Origin: Streptomyces sp. NRRL F-2664
Lineage (GTDB): Bacteria > Actinomycetota > Actinomycetes > Streptomycetales > Streptomycetaceae
Assembly: GCF_000719345.1 (NCBI RefSeq)
Contig: NZ_JOFX01000028.1
Location: 21,875-85,874 of the forward strand
Length of the DNA: 64,000 bases
Direction: 5' to 3'
A model generated the notes under the pieces. The model saw only the letters and a program-made list of their open reading frames with translations, ran no database searches and had not been told where the DNA came from. Shown one piece after another: positions 55,402 to 63,005 of this stretch (positions within the stretch are counted from its first letter, which is position 1; each line of letters opens with the position of its first letter). A program made the position numbers and the translations under genes.

Positions 55402-55971
55402 ATGTTGTCCATGTCCAACGTTTCGCCTTCCCCCGGCACTCCCATGGCGGCCGGCCCGCTGACCCGCGCCTGTCTCGAGATCGACGAGTACGCGGCCGGC
55501 CTCGGCTGGGACAAGCCCGCGCGGCTGTTCGCGCTGGTCGACACCGCCCGGCTCAAGAAGCAGGAGCCGCACCTGGCCTCGCAGCTCGGCCTCGACACGG
55601 ACGACGCCGGCAAGAGCTCCCTCACCCCGATCGAGCAGGACACCGTCCCGGCCGGGACCCCGCTCGACAAGTTCCTGGGCACCATCGCCTGGCCCGAGGC
55701 CGTGGTCGGCTGCGCGCTGACCGTCGAGCGCCTGATGCTGCCGCCGTCGGCGGAGGCCTCCGTACCGGAGGGGCTGAGCGACAAGCAGCTGGCGAAGTGG
55801 GTCGCCGGGCACCCGGAGCGGCAGGAGGTCCGCATCACCGTGGCCGTGCTGCGCGACGGCTCGCGCGAGTCCGCCGTTCGGCTGCGCGAGAAGGACTCCT
55901 CGACGGAGGTCCTCACCGGCGGTGGCCTGGTGCCCGGCCTGGCCGAGGCCCTGGCCGCGACCTTCGCCTAG
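55402..55971 (+). CDS. PPA1309-family protein
   Basis: A 189-residue actinobacterial protein of the PPA1309 family ([20 protein letters not shown], then [20 protein letters not shown] and [20 protein letters not shown]). It has no recognised catalytic motif. AAGGAGG lies 5 bp before ATG 55402, favouring it over ATG 55411. It is divergent from the UPF0182 gene and converges on the PDZ-protease gene, an order common in actinomycetes. Confidence 0.88.
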   Translation: MLSMSNVSPSPGTPMAAGPLTRACLEIDEYAAGLGWDKPARLFALVDTARLKKQEPHLASQLGLDTDDAGKSSLTPIEQDTVPAGTPLDKFLGTIAWPEAVVGCALTVERLMLPPSAEASVPEGLSDKQLAKWVAGHPERQEVRITVAVLRDGSRESAVRLREKDSSTEVLTGGGLVPGLAEALAATFA

Positions 55972-55990
55972 GGGGTGGGAGGTGGACCGG

Positions 55991-57082
55991 TCAGGGCTTG
56001 GCGCTGCACTGCGGCAGCCCGGCCGTGTCCCCCTTGCGGATCTTCTCCAGTGACGCGGCGGCGTCCTGGATGGTGCCCACCTTCACCAGCGTCAGCCCGT
56101 CGGGCACGTCGGCGGCCGCGGAGGCGCAGTTGCCGGCGGGCGTCAGGAAGTATTCGGCGCCTGCCTTGCGGGCACCGATGGTCTTCATCTGGATGCCGCC
56201 GATGGGGCCGACCTTGCCGGCGTCGTCGATGGTGCCGGTGCCCGCGACGAACTTCCCGCCGGTCAGGTCCTCCGGGGTGAGCTTGTCGACGATGCCGAGG
56301 GCGAACATCAGCCCGGCGCTCGGCCCGCCGACGTCGGCGAGCTTGATGTCGATGGAGAACGGGAAGGTGTGGTCGCTGCCGGCCCGGATTCCGACGATGG
56401 CGCGGCCGTCGCCCTCCGCCTTGCCGGCGGTGATCGTGACCTTGGAGGTGCCGGCGGGCTCGCGGCCGGCCTTGGCCGCGGCGGCGGCGTCGGCGGCCGG
56501 CACGACGGTGAACTCGACCGGTTCGCCGGGCTTGTGCCGGGTGACCAGCTTGGCCACGTCCTCGGGGGCGGTGACGGGAGCGCCGTCCACGGCCTTCACC
56601 ACGTCGCCGGCGTGCAGCTTGCCCTCGGAGGGGCTGTCCTTCACCACGGAGGCGACGATCACGCGCGCGGTGACCGGGATGCCGAGCTGCTTGAGGGCCG
56701 CGACCTTGGCGCTCTGCTGCGACTGGCTGAACTCCTCGGCGTTCTCCTGGGTGGACTCCGCGTCGGTCTTGCCGTTCGGGTAGAGGTTCTCGTGCGGGAC
56801 GACGATGTTGTCGCCGGACAGCCATCCGTAGACGGCCTCCAGCAGGTTCATGTCGTAGTCGGCGCCGGTGACGCGGACCGTCGTCATGTTGAGGTGGCCG
56901 CCGGCCGGGTACGTCTTGCGTCCCGAGATGTTGAGGACGGGCTCGCCGTGCGAGTCCCCGAGCGTGTTCACGGTCGGGCCGGGGCTCATCTCGGAGTACG
57001 GGACCTTGATGAACACCCCCGCGCAGAGCAGCGCGAACAGCACCAGGGTGGAGGCGAGCATCGTCGCGGTGCGGCGTGGCAT
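55991..57082 (-). CDS. YlbL-type membrane protein with PDZ and Lon-like protease domains
   Basis: A 363-residue protein. One N-terminal membrane anchor (ATMLASTLVLFALLCAGVFI) is followed by a PDZ domain (about 155-225; VVKDSPSEGKLHAGDVVKAVDG) and a Lon-type (S16) domain with the catalytic Ser in GGPSAGLMFALGIV and the Lys in GGIQMKTIGARKAG. It would work on the outer face of the membrane. ATG 57082 fits the anchor. Confidence 0.92.
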   Translation of the reverse strand: MPRRTATMLASTLVLFALLCAGVFIKVPYSEMSPGPTVNTLGDSHGEPVLNISGRKTYPAGGHLNMTTVRVTGADYDMNLLEAVYGWLSGDNIVVPHENLYPNGKTDAESTQENAEEFSQSQQSAKVAALKQLGIPVTARVIVASVVKDSPSEGKLHAGDVVKAVDGAPVTAPEDVAKLVTRHKPGEPVEFTVVPAADAAAAAKAGREPAGTSKVTITAGKAEGDGRAIVGIRAGSDHTFPFSIDIKLADVGGPSAGLMFALGIVDKLTPEDLTGGKFVAGTGTIDDAGKVGPIGGIQMKTIGARKAGAEYFLTPAGNCASAAADVPDGLTLVKVGTIQDAAASLEKIRKGDTAGLPQCSAKP

Positions 57083-57167
57083 GGATCCGACAGTACGGGA
57101 CGGCCCCGGCGAGCGGCCCTCGGGGCCGGTCCGTACGGGGTCCGTGCGCGAAACTCTCAGCGGAATC

Positions 57168-57383
57168 TCAGACGGTGTCGGAGCCGGAGGCCGCCTCGGC
57201 CTTCGCCCGCGCGCGATCGGCGGCGCCGTGGCCCTGGCCGCCGGCCATCGCCTCGCGGAACCGCGCGTAGCCCGCGAGCTCGGATATGTCGCCCTGCGTG
57301 CGGTCACGTGCCGCCCAGCTGCCCCATATCGCCGCGCCGATCGCGGCGAAGAGCGGAATCAGCAACCACGCCAGAGATGCCAT
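57168..57383 (-). CDS. Small membrane protein, actinomycete-conserved type
   Basis: A 71-residue protein with one N-terminal helix (MASLAWLLIPLFAAIGAAIW) and a charged, Ala-rich cytoplasmic tail. It lies 85 bp upstream of the PDZ-protease gene on the same strand and may be co-transcribed. No family is recognised. Confidence 0.75.
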   Translation of the reverse strand: MASLAWLLIPLFAAIGAAIWGSWAARDRTQGDISELAGYARFREAMAGGQGHGAADRARAKAEAASGSDTV

Positions 57384-57534
57384 GGGCGTGCCTCCCTACC
57401 CCGAAGTGCGTTTCGTTGGTGGCTTCAACGCTCGTGCCCGCAGGGGGGTTACGCAAATCGAGGGCGTGTTGCGCGGCCGAACGGGTGTGAGGCTACCCGC
57501 CGGCGGTTGGCGTCCCGCGAGCGGGGTCGGCCGA

Positions 57535-57996
57535 TCAGCAGGCGCCGACCCACTCCTCGGTGCCGTCCGCGAACGTCTGGTGCTTCCAGATCGGGACCTC
57601 GTGCTTCAGGTCGTCGATCAGCATCCGGCAGGCCTCGAAGGCCTCCCCGCGGTGCGGGCAGGACACGGCGACGACCACCGCCAGGTCACCGACGGCGAGG
57701 TCGCCGACGCGGTGCACGGCGGCCAGGGCGCGGACGGGGTACTTGGCCACGACCCGGTCGGCGATCCTGCGCATCTCGGCCTCGGCCGTCGGGTGGCAGG
57801 AGTAGCCGAGCGAGTCGACGTCCGCGCCGCCGTCGTGGTTGCGCACCGTGCCGACGAACAGCGTGGTCCCGCCCGTCGCGTCGTCGCCCACGGCCCGGAA
57901 GACCTCGTCGATCGAGAGCGGGGTGTCACGGATCGCGAGCAGCCGGACGGGGTCCTGCGCGGCCTGCTCGCCGGGGTGGTCGAAGTGCGGTGCCAT
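57535..57996 (-). CDS. moaE: Molybdopterin synthase catalytic subunit
   Basis: A 153-residue MoaE. GTTLFVGTVRNHDGG, SLGYSCHPTAEAEMRRIAD, VHRVGDLAVGDLAVVVAVSC and LKHEVPIWKHQTFADG include the catalytic lysines. It transfers sulfur from MoaD to precursor Z to make molybdopterin. ATG 57996 (MAPHFDHPGEQ). No other Mo-cofactor genes are in the window. Confidence 0.94.
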   Translation of the reverse strand: MAPHFDHPGEQAAQDPVRLLAIRDTPLSIDEVFRAVGDDATGGTTLFVGTVRNHDGGADVDSLGYSCHPTAEAEMRRIADRVVAKYPVRALAAVHRVGDLAVGDLAVVVAVSCPHRGEAFEACRMLIDDLKHEVPIWKHQTFADGTEEWVGAC

Positions 57997-58108
57997 ACCG
58001 ACCATCGTGCCCCACGCGCCGACGGGGCGAAATAGCTGATTCACCCGGCCCGCGGTCTCCGCCTTGGGAGTCTCCTACAGGACCCGCCCGGCCGGGTCCC
58101 GCGTCCGG

Positions 58109-59287
58109 TCAGATCCCGCGGCGCTTGCGGGCCAGGCGGACCGCGGCGGCCGCGCCCAGCAGGGCCACTGTCGCGCCCGCCGCACCGGCGGCCGTGGCGG
58201 CGTCCCGGCGGCCCAGGCGGCGGCCGGCGACCGTGTGGCGGCCCGCGACCTCCTGGAGGAGCTCGGCGAGGACCTCCTCGTTCGTCCAGCGCGGCCGCCA
58301 GCCCGCGGCGTGCAGTCCGCTGACGCTCACCACCCAGGGGTGCATCGTGTACGCGAGGTCGCCGGCCGGGGACGGGGTCAGGCCGATGCGGTGCAGCCGG
58401 GCCGCCGCACCCAGCGCGACCGCCGAGGGCAGCTCCATGCGGCGGATCCCGCTGAGCTCCTCGACCTCCTCCTGCTCCAGCCACCCCTCGCAGCCGACGG
58501 CCAGCTCGCCCTCGACCTTCTCCAGCGCCGCGTACTCCAGGGCGCTGACCAGGTCCTCGACGTGGCAGAACTGCCAGGTGGGCCGGGAGCCGGCGACGAC
58601 GAGCAGGCGCGGGGACTCGAAGTACCGGGTCAGCGCGGTGTCGGTGCCGCCGACCAGGACCGCCGGGCGGACCACGGTGACGTTGAGCCCGGGGTGGGCG
58701 CGGGGGGCCCGGCGGCCCAGCCGCTCGATCTCCAGCAGGTCGCCGACGCCGGTCGCCTCGGCTGTGGCCCGCAGCTCGGAGTCCTCCGCCAGGGGGATGT
58801 CGTTGTCCGGCAGGGCCCCGTAGACCATCGTCGAGGTGCAGAGCACGACACGGTGCACCCCGGCCGCGGCGGCCGCGGTCAGGACGGTCTGGGTCCCGCG
58901 CACGTTGTACGCCGTGCGGGCCGCCGGGTCCGTCTCCAGGTCGAGGTCGAGGGCGAGGTGGACGACGACGTCGGCGCCGCGCAGCTTCTCGGCGATCGCG
59001 GGGTCGCGTACGTCGAGGATGTGCCACTGCGCGGCGGCGCAGTCCCCGCGCCGCTCGTCGATGGCGACGACCTGCTTGACCTCGTCGGAGGCGGCCAGGC
59101 GGCTCACGAGGGCCGCGCCGACGCCCGTGGCGGCGCCGGTGACGGCGATCACCGGGCTGGGCCGGCGGGGGCCGTCCGGGTTTCGCGGCCGGCGAACGCC
59201 GGGGGCGCCGTCACCGTGCTCGGGGCGGTTTTCGTCCTGTGTCGCGCGGCTGCGCTTATCCGAAACGTGCGGATCTGGGGAACTCAC
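58109..59287 (-). CDS. NAD-dependent epimerase/dehydratase-like protein (extended SDR)
   Basis: A 392-residue protein. After a 38-residue polar leader the Rossmann motif is VIAVTGAATGVGAALVSRLA; RGADVVVHLALDLD and VVLCTSTMVYGALPDND follow, the latter carrying a Tyr, though the usual YxxxK is not clear. The C-terminus has a hydrophobic, Ala-rich helix and a basic end (AAVRLARKRRGI) that suggests membrane attachment. GTG 59287 follows GGAGACG. The substrate is unknown. Confidence 0.85.
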   Translation of the reverse strand: MSSPDPHVSDKRSRATQDENRPEHGDGAPGVRRPRNPDGPRRPSPVIAVTGAATGVGAALVSRLAASDEVKQVVAIDERRGDCAAAQWHILDVRDPAIAEKLRGADVVVHLALDLDLETDPAARTAYNVRGTQTVLTAAAAAGVHRVVLCTSTMVYGALPDNDIPLAEDSELRATAEATGVGDLLEIERLGRRAPRAHPGLNVTVVRPAVLVGGTDTALTRYFESPRLLVVAGSRPTWQFCHVEDLVSALEYAALEKVEGELAVGCEGWLEQEEVEELSGIRRMELPSAVALGAAARLHRIGLTPSPAGDLAYTMHPWVVSVSGLHAAGWRPRWTNEEVLAELLQEVAGRHTVAGRRLGRRDAATAAGAAGATVALLGAAAAVRLARKRRGI

Positions 59288-59480
59288 CGGGCGTCTCCAG
59301 CGGTTGTCTTCAGTAGGGACGCGCCGTGACGCGTACCCACCAGGTGATGTCCATCCTGCCGCAGCCCAGGAGTCGGCGGAGCACCGAGCCCGGATGCCGG
59401 GTCCGGTGTCTACGCTGGGTGGTGTTGTCGGACCATTGCCCGTCGGCACCCGCCGGCGGCCCTACGAGCCGAGGAAACCC

Positions 59481-60899
59481 GTGAGCGACACCCCATTCGG
59501 ATTCGGCCTTCCGCCGGAGGAGCCGGACAACGGCGACGAAGGCAGGAAGAAGGGCAACCAGGGCGGTCAGGGCGGCCCCGCGAATCCCTTCGGGTTCCCC
59601 GGCATGGGGCTGCCGGGCGCCGGTGGCCCCGGCGGCGCGGACAACCCGTTCGCCGCGATGTTCGGTTCGATGAACCCGAACGACCTCGGTGCGGCCTTCC
59701 AGCAGCTGGGCCAGATGCTGAGCTACGAGGGCGGTCCCGTGAACTGGGAGATGGCCAAGAACATCGCCCGGCAGACCGTGGCGCAGGGCACGGCGGACGG
59801 CGTGAAGGACACCAGCGTCGGCATCGCCGAGAAGGCGGCCGTCGACGAGGCCGTGCGCCTGGCCGACCACTGGCTGGACGGGGTGACCTCGCTGCCGTCG
59901 GGCGCCACCACGGCCGTGGCGTGGAGCCGGGCCGAGTGGGTCGAGGCGACCCTCCCCGTGTGGAAGGAGCTCGTCGACCCGGTCGCCGAGCGCGTCGGTG
60001 CGGCCATGGGCGGGGTGCTGCCCGAGGAGATGCAGGCGATGGCGGGCCCGCTGCTGGGCATGATGCGCTCCATGGGCGGAGCCATGTTCGGCCAGCAGAT
60101 CGGCCAGGCCCTCGGCACCCTCGCGGGCGAGGTCGTCGGCTCGACCGACATCGGTCTGCCCCTGGGTCCGGCGGGCAAGGCCGCGCTGCTCCCGCTGAAC
60201 ATCGAGGCCTTCGGCAAGGACCTGAGCGTTCCCTCGGACGAGGTGCGGCTGTACCTGGCGCTGCGCGAGGCGGCCCACGCCCGGCTGTTCGCACACGTGC
60301 CGTGGCTGCGCTCGCACCTGTTCGGCGCCGTCGAGGGGTACGCGCGCGGCATCAAGGTGGACACCTCCAAGCTGGAGGACGTGGTCGGGCAGCTGGACCC
60401 GTCCAATCCGGAGCAGTTGCAGGAGGCCCTCCAGGGCGGCATGTTCCAGCCCGAGGACACCCCCGAGCAGAAGGCCGCGCTGGCCCGTCTGGAGACGGCC
60501 CTCGCGCTGGTCGAGGGCTGGGTCGACGCGGTGGTGCACGAGGCCGCGAAGCCGCGGCTGACCTCGGCGGACGCGATGCGCGAGACGATGCGCCGGCGGC
60601 GCGCCTCGGGCGGTCCGGCGGAGCAGACCTTCGCGACGCTGATCGGCCTGGAGCTGCGCCCGCGCCGGCTGCGCGACGCGTCGCGCCTGTGGGCGTCGCT
60701 GACCGACGCGCGCGGTGTGGACGGTCGCGACGGGCTGTGGGAGCACCCGGACATGCTCCCGACCGCCTCCGACCTGGACGACCCGGACGGCTTCGTGCAC
60801 CGCGAGCACCTGGACTTCTCCGAGATCGACAAGATGCTCGGCGAGGCCGCCGAGAAGCGTGGGCAGCAGGGCGACGGCGAAGGCGACGAGACGAAGTGA
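59481..60899 (+). CDS. DUF2342-family zinc-dependent metalloprotease homologue
   Basis: A 472-residue protein. A Gly/Pro/Asn-rich leader of about 55 residues precedes a helical domain of the DUF2342 family, conserved in actinobacteria: FGQQIGQALGTLAGEVVGST and LYLALREAAHARLFAHVPWL, the latter holding paired His that could bind metal. Databases often call it a coenzyme F420-type or zinc metalloprotease, and activity is unproven. GTG 59481; its stop overlaps the Nudix GTG (GTGA). Confidence 0.85.
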   Translation: MSDTPFGFGLPPEEPDNGDEGRKKGNQGGQGGPANPFGFPGMGLPGAGGPGGADNPFAAMFGSMNPNDLGAAFQQLGQMLSYEGGPVNWEMAKNIARQTVAQGTADGVKDTSVGIAEKAAVDEAVRLADHWLDGVTSLPSGATTAVAWSRAEWVEATLPVWKELVDPVAERVGAAMGGVLPEEMQAMAGPLLGMMRSMGGAMFGQQIGQALGTLAGEVVGSTDIGLPLGPAGKAALLPLNIEAFGKDLSVPSDEVRLYLALREAAHARLFAHVPWLRSHLFGAVEGYARGIKVDTSKLEDVVGQLDPSNPEQLQEALQGGMFQPEDTPEQKAALARLETALALVEGWVDAVVHEAAKPRLTSADAMRETMRRRRASGGPAEQTFATLIGLELRPRRLRDASRLWASLTDARGVDGRDGLWEHPDMLPTASDLDDPDGFVHREHLDFSEIDKMLGEAAEKRGQQGDGEGDETK

Positions 60900-61429
60900 G
60901 CCTGTACGACGACGCGGTCCTGGTGCTGAAGCGCTACGAGGACCAGGAGGAGCTGCGCGACCTCTACCTGGAGCACCTGGCCGCCCATCCGGACGGGGTC
61001 TACAAGCCCTGCGGGGCGGGGCACGTCACGGCCAGCGCCCTCGTGATCGACCCGGTGCGGGAGCGCGTCCTGCTGACCCTGCACAAGAAGCTGGGCATGT
61101 GGCTGCAGATGGGCGGGCACTGCGAGGACGGGGACGCGACGCTGGCGGAGGCGGCGTTGCGCGAGGGCCGTGAGGAGTCCGGCATCGAGCACGGGCTGAC
61201 TCTGGTGCCCGGCGGCCCGGTGCGTCTGGACCGGCACCCCATTCCGGCGCCCTGCAACTGGCACCTGGACGTCCAGTACGCCGCGCTGGCCCCGGCCGGG
61301 GCGGTGGCGGAGATCAGCGACGAGTCCCTCGACCTGCGCTGGTTCCCGTACGAGGAGGTGGCTTCGGTGGCCGACGCCTCGGTGGTCCGGCTGCTGGAGG
61401 CGACACTGGCACGGCTCGCGGCGGCCTGA
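60896..61429 (+). CDS. Nudix hydrolase
   Basis: A 177-residue Nudix-fold protein overlapping the previous gene by 4 bp. The Nudix helix is GGHCEDGDATLAEAALREGR followed by EESGI; compared with the consensus GX5EX7REUXEEXGU, the first Glu is Asp and the spacing to REG is one residue longer. CGAGHVTASALVID is the preceding strand. The substrate, a nucleoside diphosphate linked to another group, cannot be predicted. Confidence 0.9.
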   Translation: MSLYDDAVLVLKRYEDQEELRDLYLEHLAAHPDGVYKPCGAGHVTASALVIDPVRERVLLTLHKKLGMWLQMGGHCEDGDATLAEAALREGREESGIEHGLTLVPGGPVRLDRHPIPAPCNWHLDVQYAALAPAGAVAEISDESLDLRWFPYEEVASVADASVVRLLEATLARLAAA

Positions 61430-61471
61430 GACCGGGCACGACGCGCGCGGGCGGGGCCCGGGCGGGACGAC

Positions 61472-61499
61472 AGGGGCGGTCCCTCGCGGGACCGCCCCT
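61472..61499. terminator. Bidirectional terminator
   Basis: A perfect 12-bp stem (AGGGGCGGTCCC, loop TCGC) between the Nudix gene and the convergent AIM24 genes. Confidence 0.85.
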
Positions 61500-61531
61500 T
61501 CGCGTGCCGGATCAGGTCCGGCCGTGCCCGA

Positions 61532-62287
61532 TCAGTTCCAGGCGTTGTTCTGGTTCTGGGCGTGGGCGCCGTGCTGGCCCACGCCGAACTGCGCGGCGAC
61601 GCCCTGCCCGATCTGGGCGTTCTGCGGCGGCAGCGCCTCGCTCGGCTGCACCAGTGCGATGCCGGTGCCGAGGAAGCTCAGCTCCCAGCCCTCGCCGGTG
61701 TTGCCGCGGCGCCGCCAGACGCCGCTGGAGTGGGTCTGGGCCTGCATCTGCACCCGCAGGGAGGTGGACCACGCGACGATGGCGTCCGCGTCGACGTTGA
61801 CGTACTTGTCGGGCGTGACGTGCATCATCAGCGGCTGCCCCGAGGTCATCAGGGCGACCTTGCCCCGGCCGGAGATGTTCAGCTGGTACTTGCCGGACCC
61901 GGAGATCCCGTACTGGCTGTCCACCGCGATGACCTCGGTGTGCAGGGTGGAGTCCAGGGCCAGCACGTAGCTGCTGTCGACCGTGAGGCCTTCCTGGTCG
62001 ACGTCCACGACGTGGACGTACTGCGCCAGGTTGGCGAAGTACACCGTGCCCTGCCCGGAGCAGCGCATGAGGTCCAGGCCCTCGCCGGTGCGCCGGCGGG
62101 CCCTGCGCTGGTTGTTGCTCTGGTACTCGCCGTCGAAGTCGACGAGCCCCTGGTAGGCGACCATCGCGCCCTTGCGGGCGAGTACGTCGTCGGAGCCCGT
62201 CAGCGAGACCCGCAGCAGCTGCGGGTTCTGGACGGTGTACCGGTCCTGGGACTGCGCCTCGGCGTGGGCGAAAAGTGAGCTCTGCAT
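61532..62287 (-). CDS. AIM24-family protein (third of three)
   Basis: A 251-residue protein of the AIM24/TIGR00266 fold, a twofold beta-helix-like domain. Typical strands are LARKGAMVAYQGLVDFDGEY, LMRCSGQGTVYFANLAQYVH and VNVDADAIVAWSTSLRVQ. It ends in a Gln/Asn/Gly-rich tail (PPQNAQIGQGVAAQFGVG). ATG 62287. It is the last gene of a row of three paralogues separated by 10-20 bp. Confidence 0.88.
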   Translation of the reverse strand: MQSSLFAHAEAQSQDRYTVQNPQLLRVSLTGSDDVLARKGAMVAYQGLVDFDGEYQSNNQRRARRRTGEGLDLMRCSGQGTVYFANLAQYVHVVDVDQEGLTVDSSYVLALDSTLHTEVIAVDSQYGISGSGKYQLNISGRGKVALMTSGQPLMMHVTPDKYVNVDADAIVAWSTSLRVQMQAQTHSSGVWRRRGNTGEGWELSFLGTGIALVQPSEALPPQNAQIGQGVAAQFGVGQHGAHAQNQNNAWN

Positions 62288-62304
62288 GATGTGTCCGCTC
62301 CCCC

Positions 62305-62994
62305 TCAGCCCCGGACCCGGAGCCGGTCGGTGCTGTCCTCGCTGGGTTGTACGACGACGATGCCCTGGCCGGAGAAGGCCATCTGGTAGGCCTCCCCGCT
62401 GCCCCGGCCGAGCATCGACGAGGCCTTGAAGCTGCGCTTGCCCTTGACCTTCAGGTTCGGCGACCAGGCGACGAGCGCGTCGGGGTCGACGTACGTCTCG
62501 TCCTCGCCGCGGCCGCAGTCGACCACGATCGGGGTGCCGCGCGAGGTCAGGGCGACCCAGCCGGTGCCCGCGACCTGGACGTTGAAGAGGCCCTGTCCGG
62601 CGAACTTGGCCAGGCCCTTGACCCGCTCGACGCCCCACTGCAGGTGCGCGTCGAAGGCGAGCAGGTTGGTGCCGTTGACCGAGAGCGAGTCGTTGGCGAG
62701 GTTGATGACGACGACGTCGGCGCCGTAGTCGGCGAGGTACAGCAGGCCGTCGCCGGTGCACTTCATCAGGGGTGCGCCCTCGCCCGTGACCCACTGGGAG
62801 GCCATCTGGCGGACGGCCGGCGGGTTGGGCTCGTACTGCACGAAGCCCTCGTAGGCGACCATCGAGCCGGTGCGGGCGAACAGGTCCTGGCCGCTCTGCA
62901 TGGCGACCTTGAGCATGGACCGGCCGTGGTTCTCCATGCGGGCCGTGACCGGGGTGGGGGCGTAGCCCGCGAGCTGCTGGTTCATTGCGTTCAT
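62305..62994 (-). CDS. AIM24-family protein (second of three)
   Basis: A 229-residue AIM24 domain protein: LFARTGSMVAYEGFVQYEPN, LMKCTGDGLLYLADYGADVV, and YVDPDALVAWSPNLKVKGKR. The pattern repeats that of its two neighbours, so the genes arose by tandem duplication. 17 bp separate it from the next gene and 11 bp from the previous one, which indicates an operon. In Streptomyces these genes sit beside TerD-type tellurium-resistance genes. Confidence 0.88.
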   Translation of the reverse strand: MNAMNQQLAGYAPTPVTARMENHGRSMLKVAMQSGQDLFARTGSMVAYEGFVQYEPNPPAVRQMASQWVTGEGAPLMKCTGDGLLYLADYGADVVVINLANDSLSVNGTNLLAFDAHLQWGVERVKGLAKFAGQGLFNVQVAGTGWVALTSRGTPIVVDCGRGEDETYVDPDALVAWSPNLKVKGKRSFKASSMLGRGSGEAYQMAFSGQGIVVVQPSEDSTDRLRVRG

Positions 62995-63005
62995 GTCGGG
63001 CTCCC

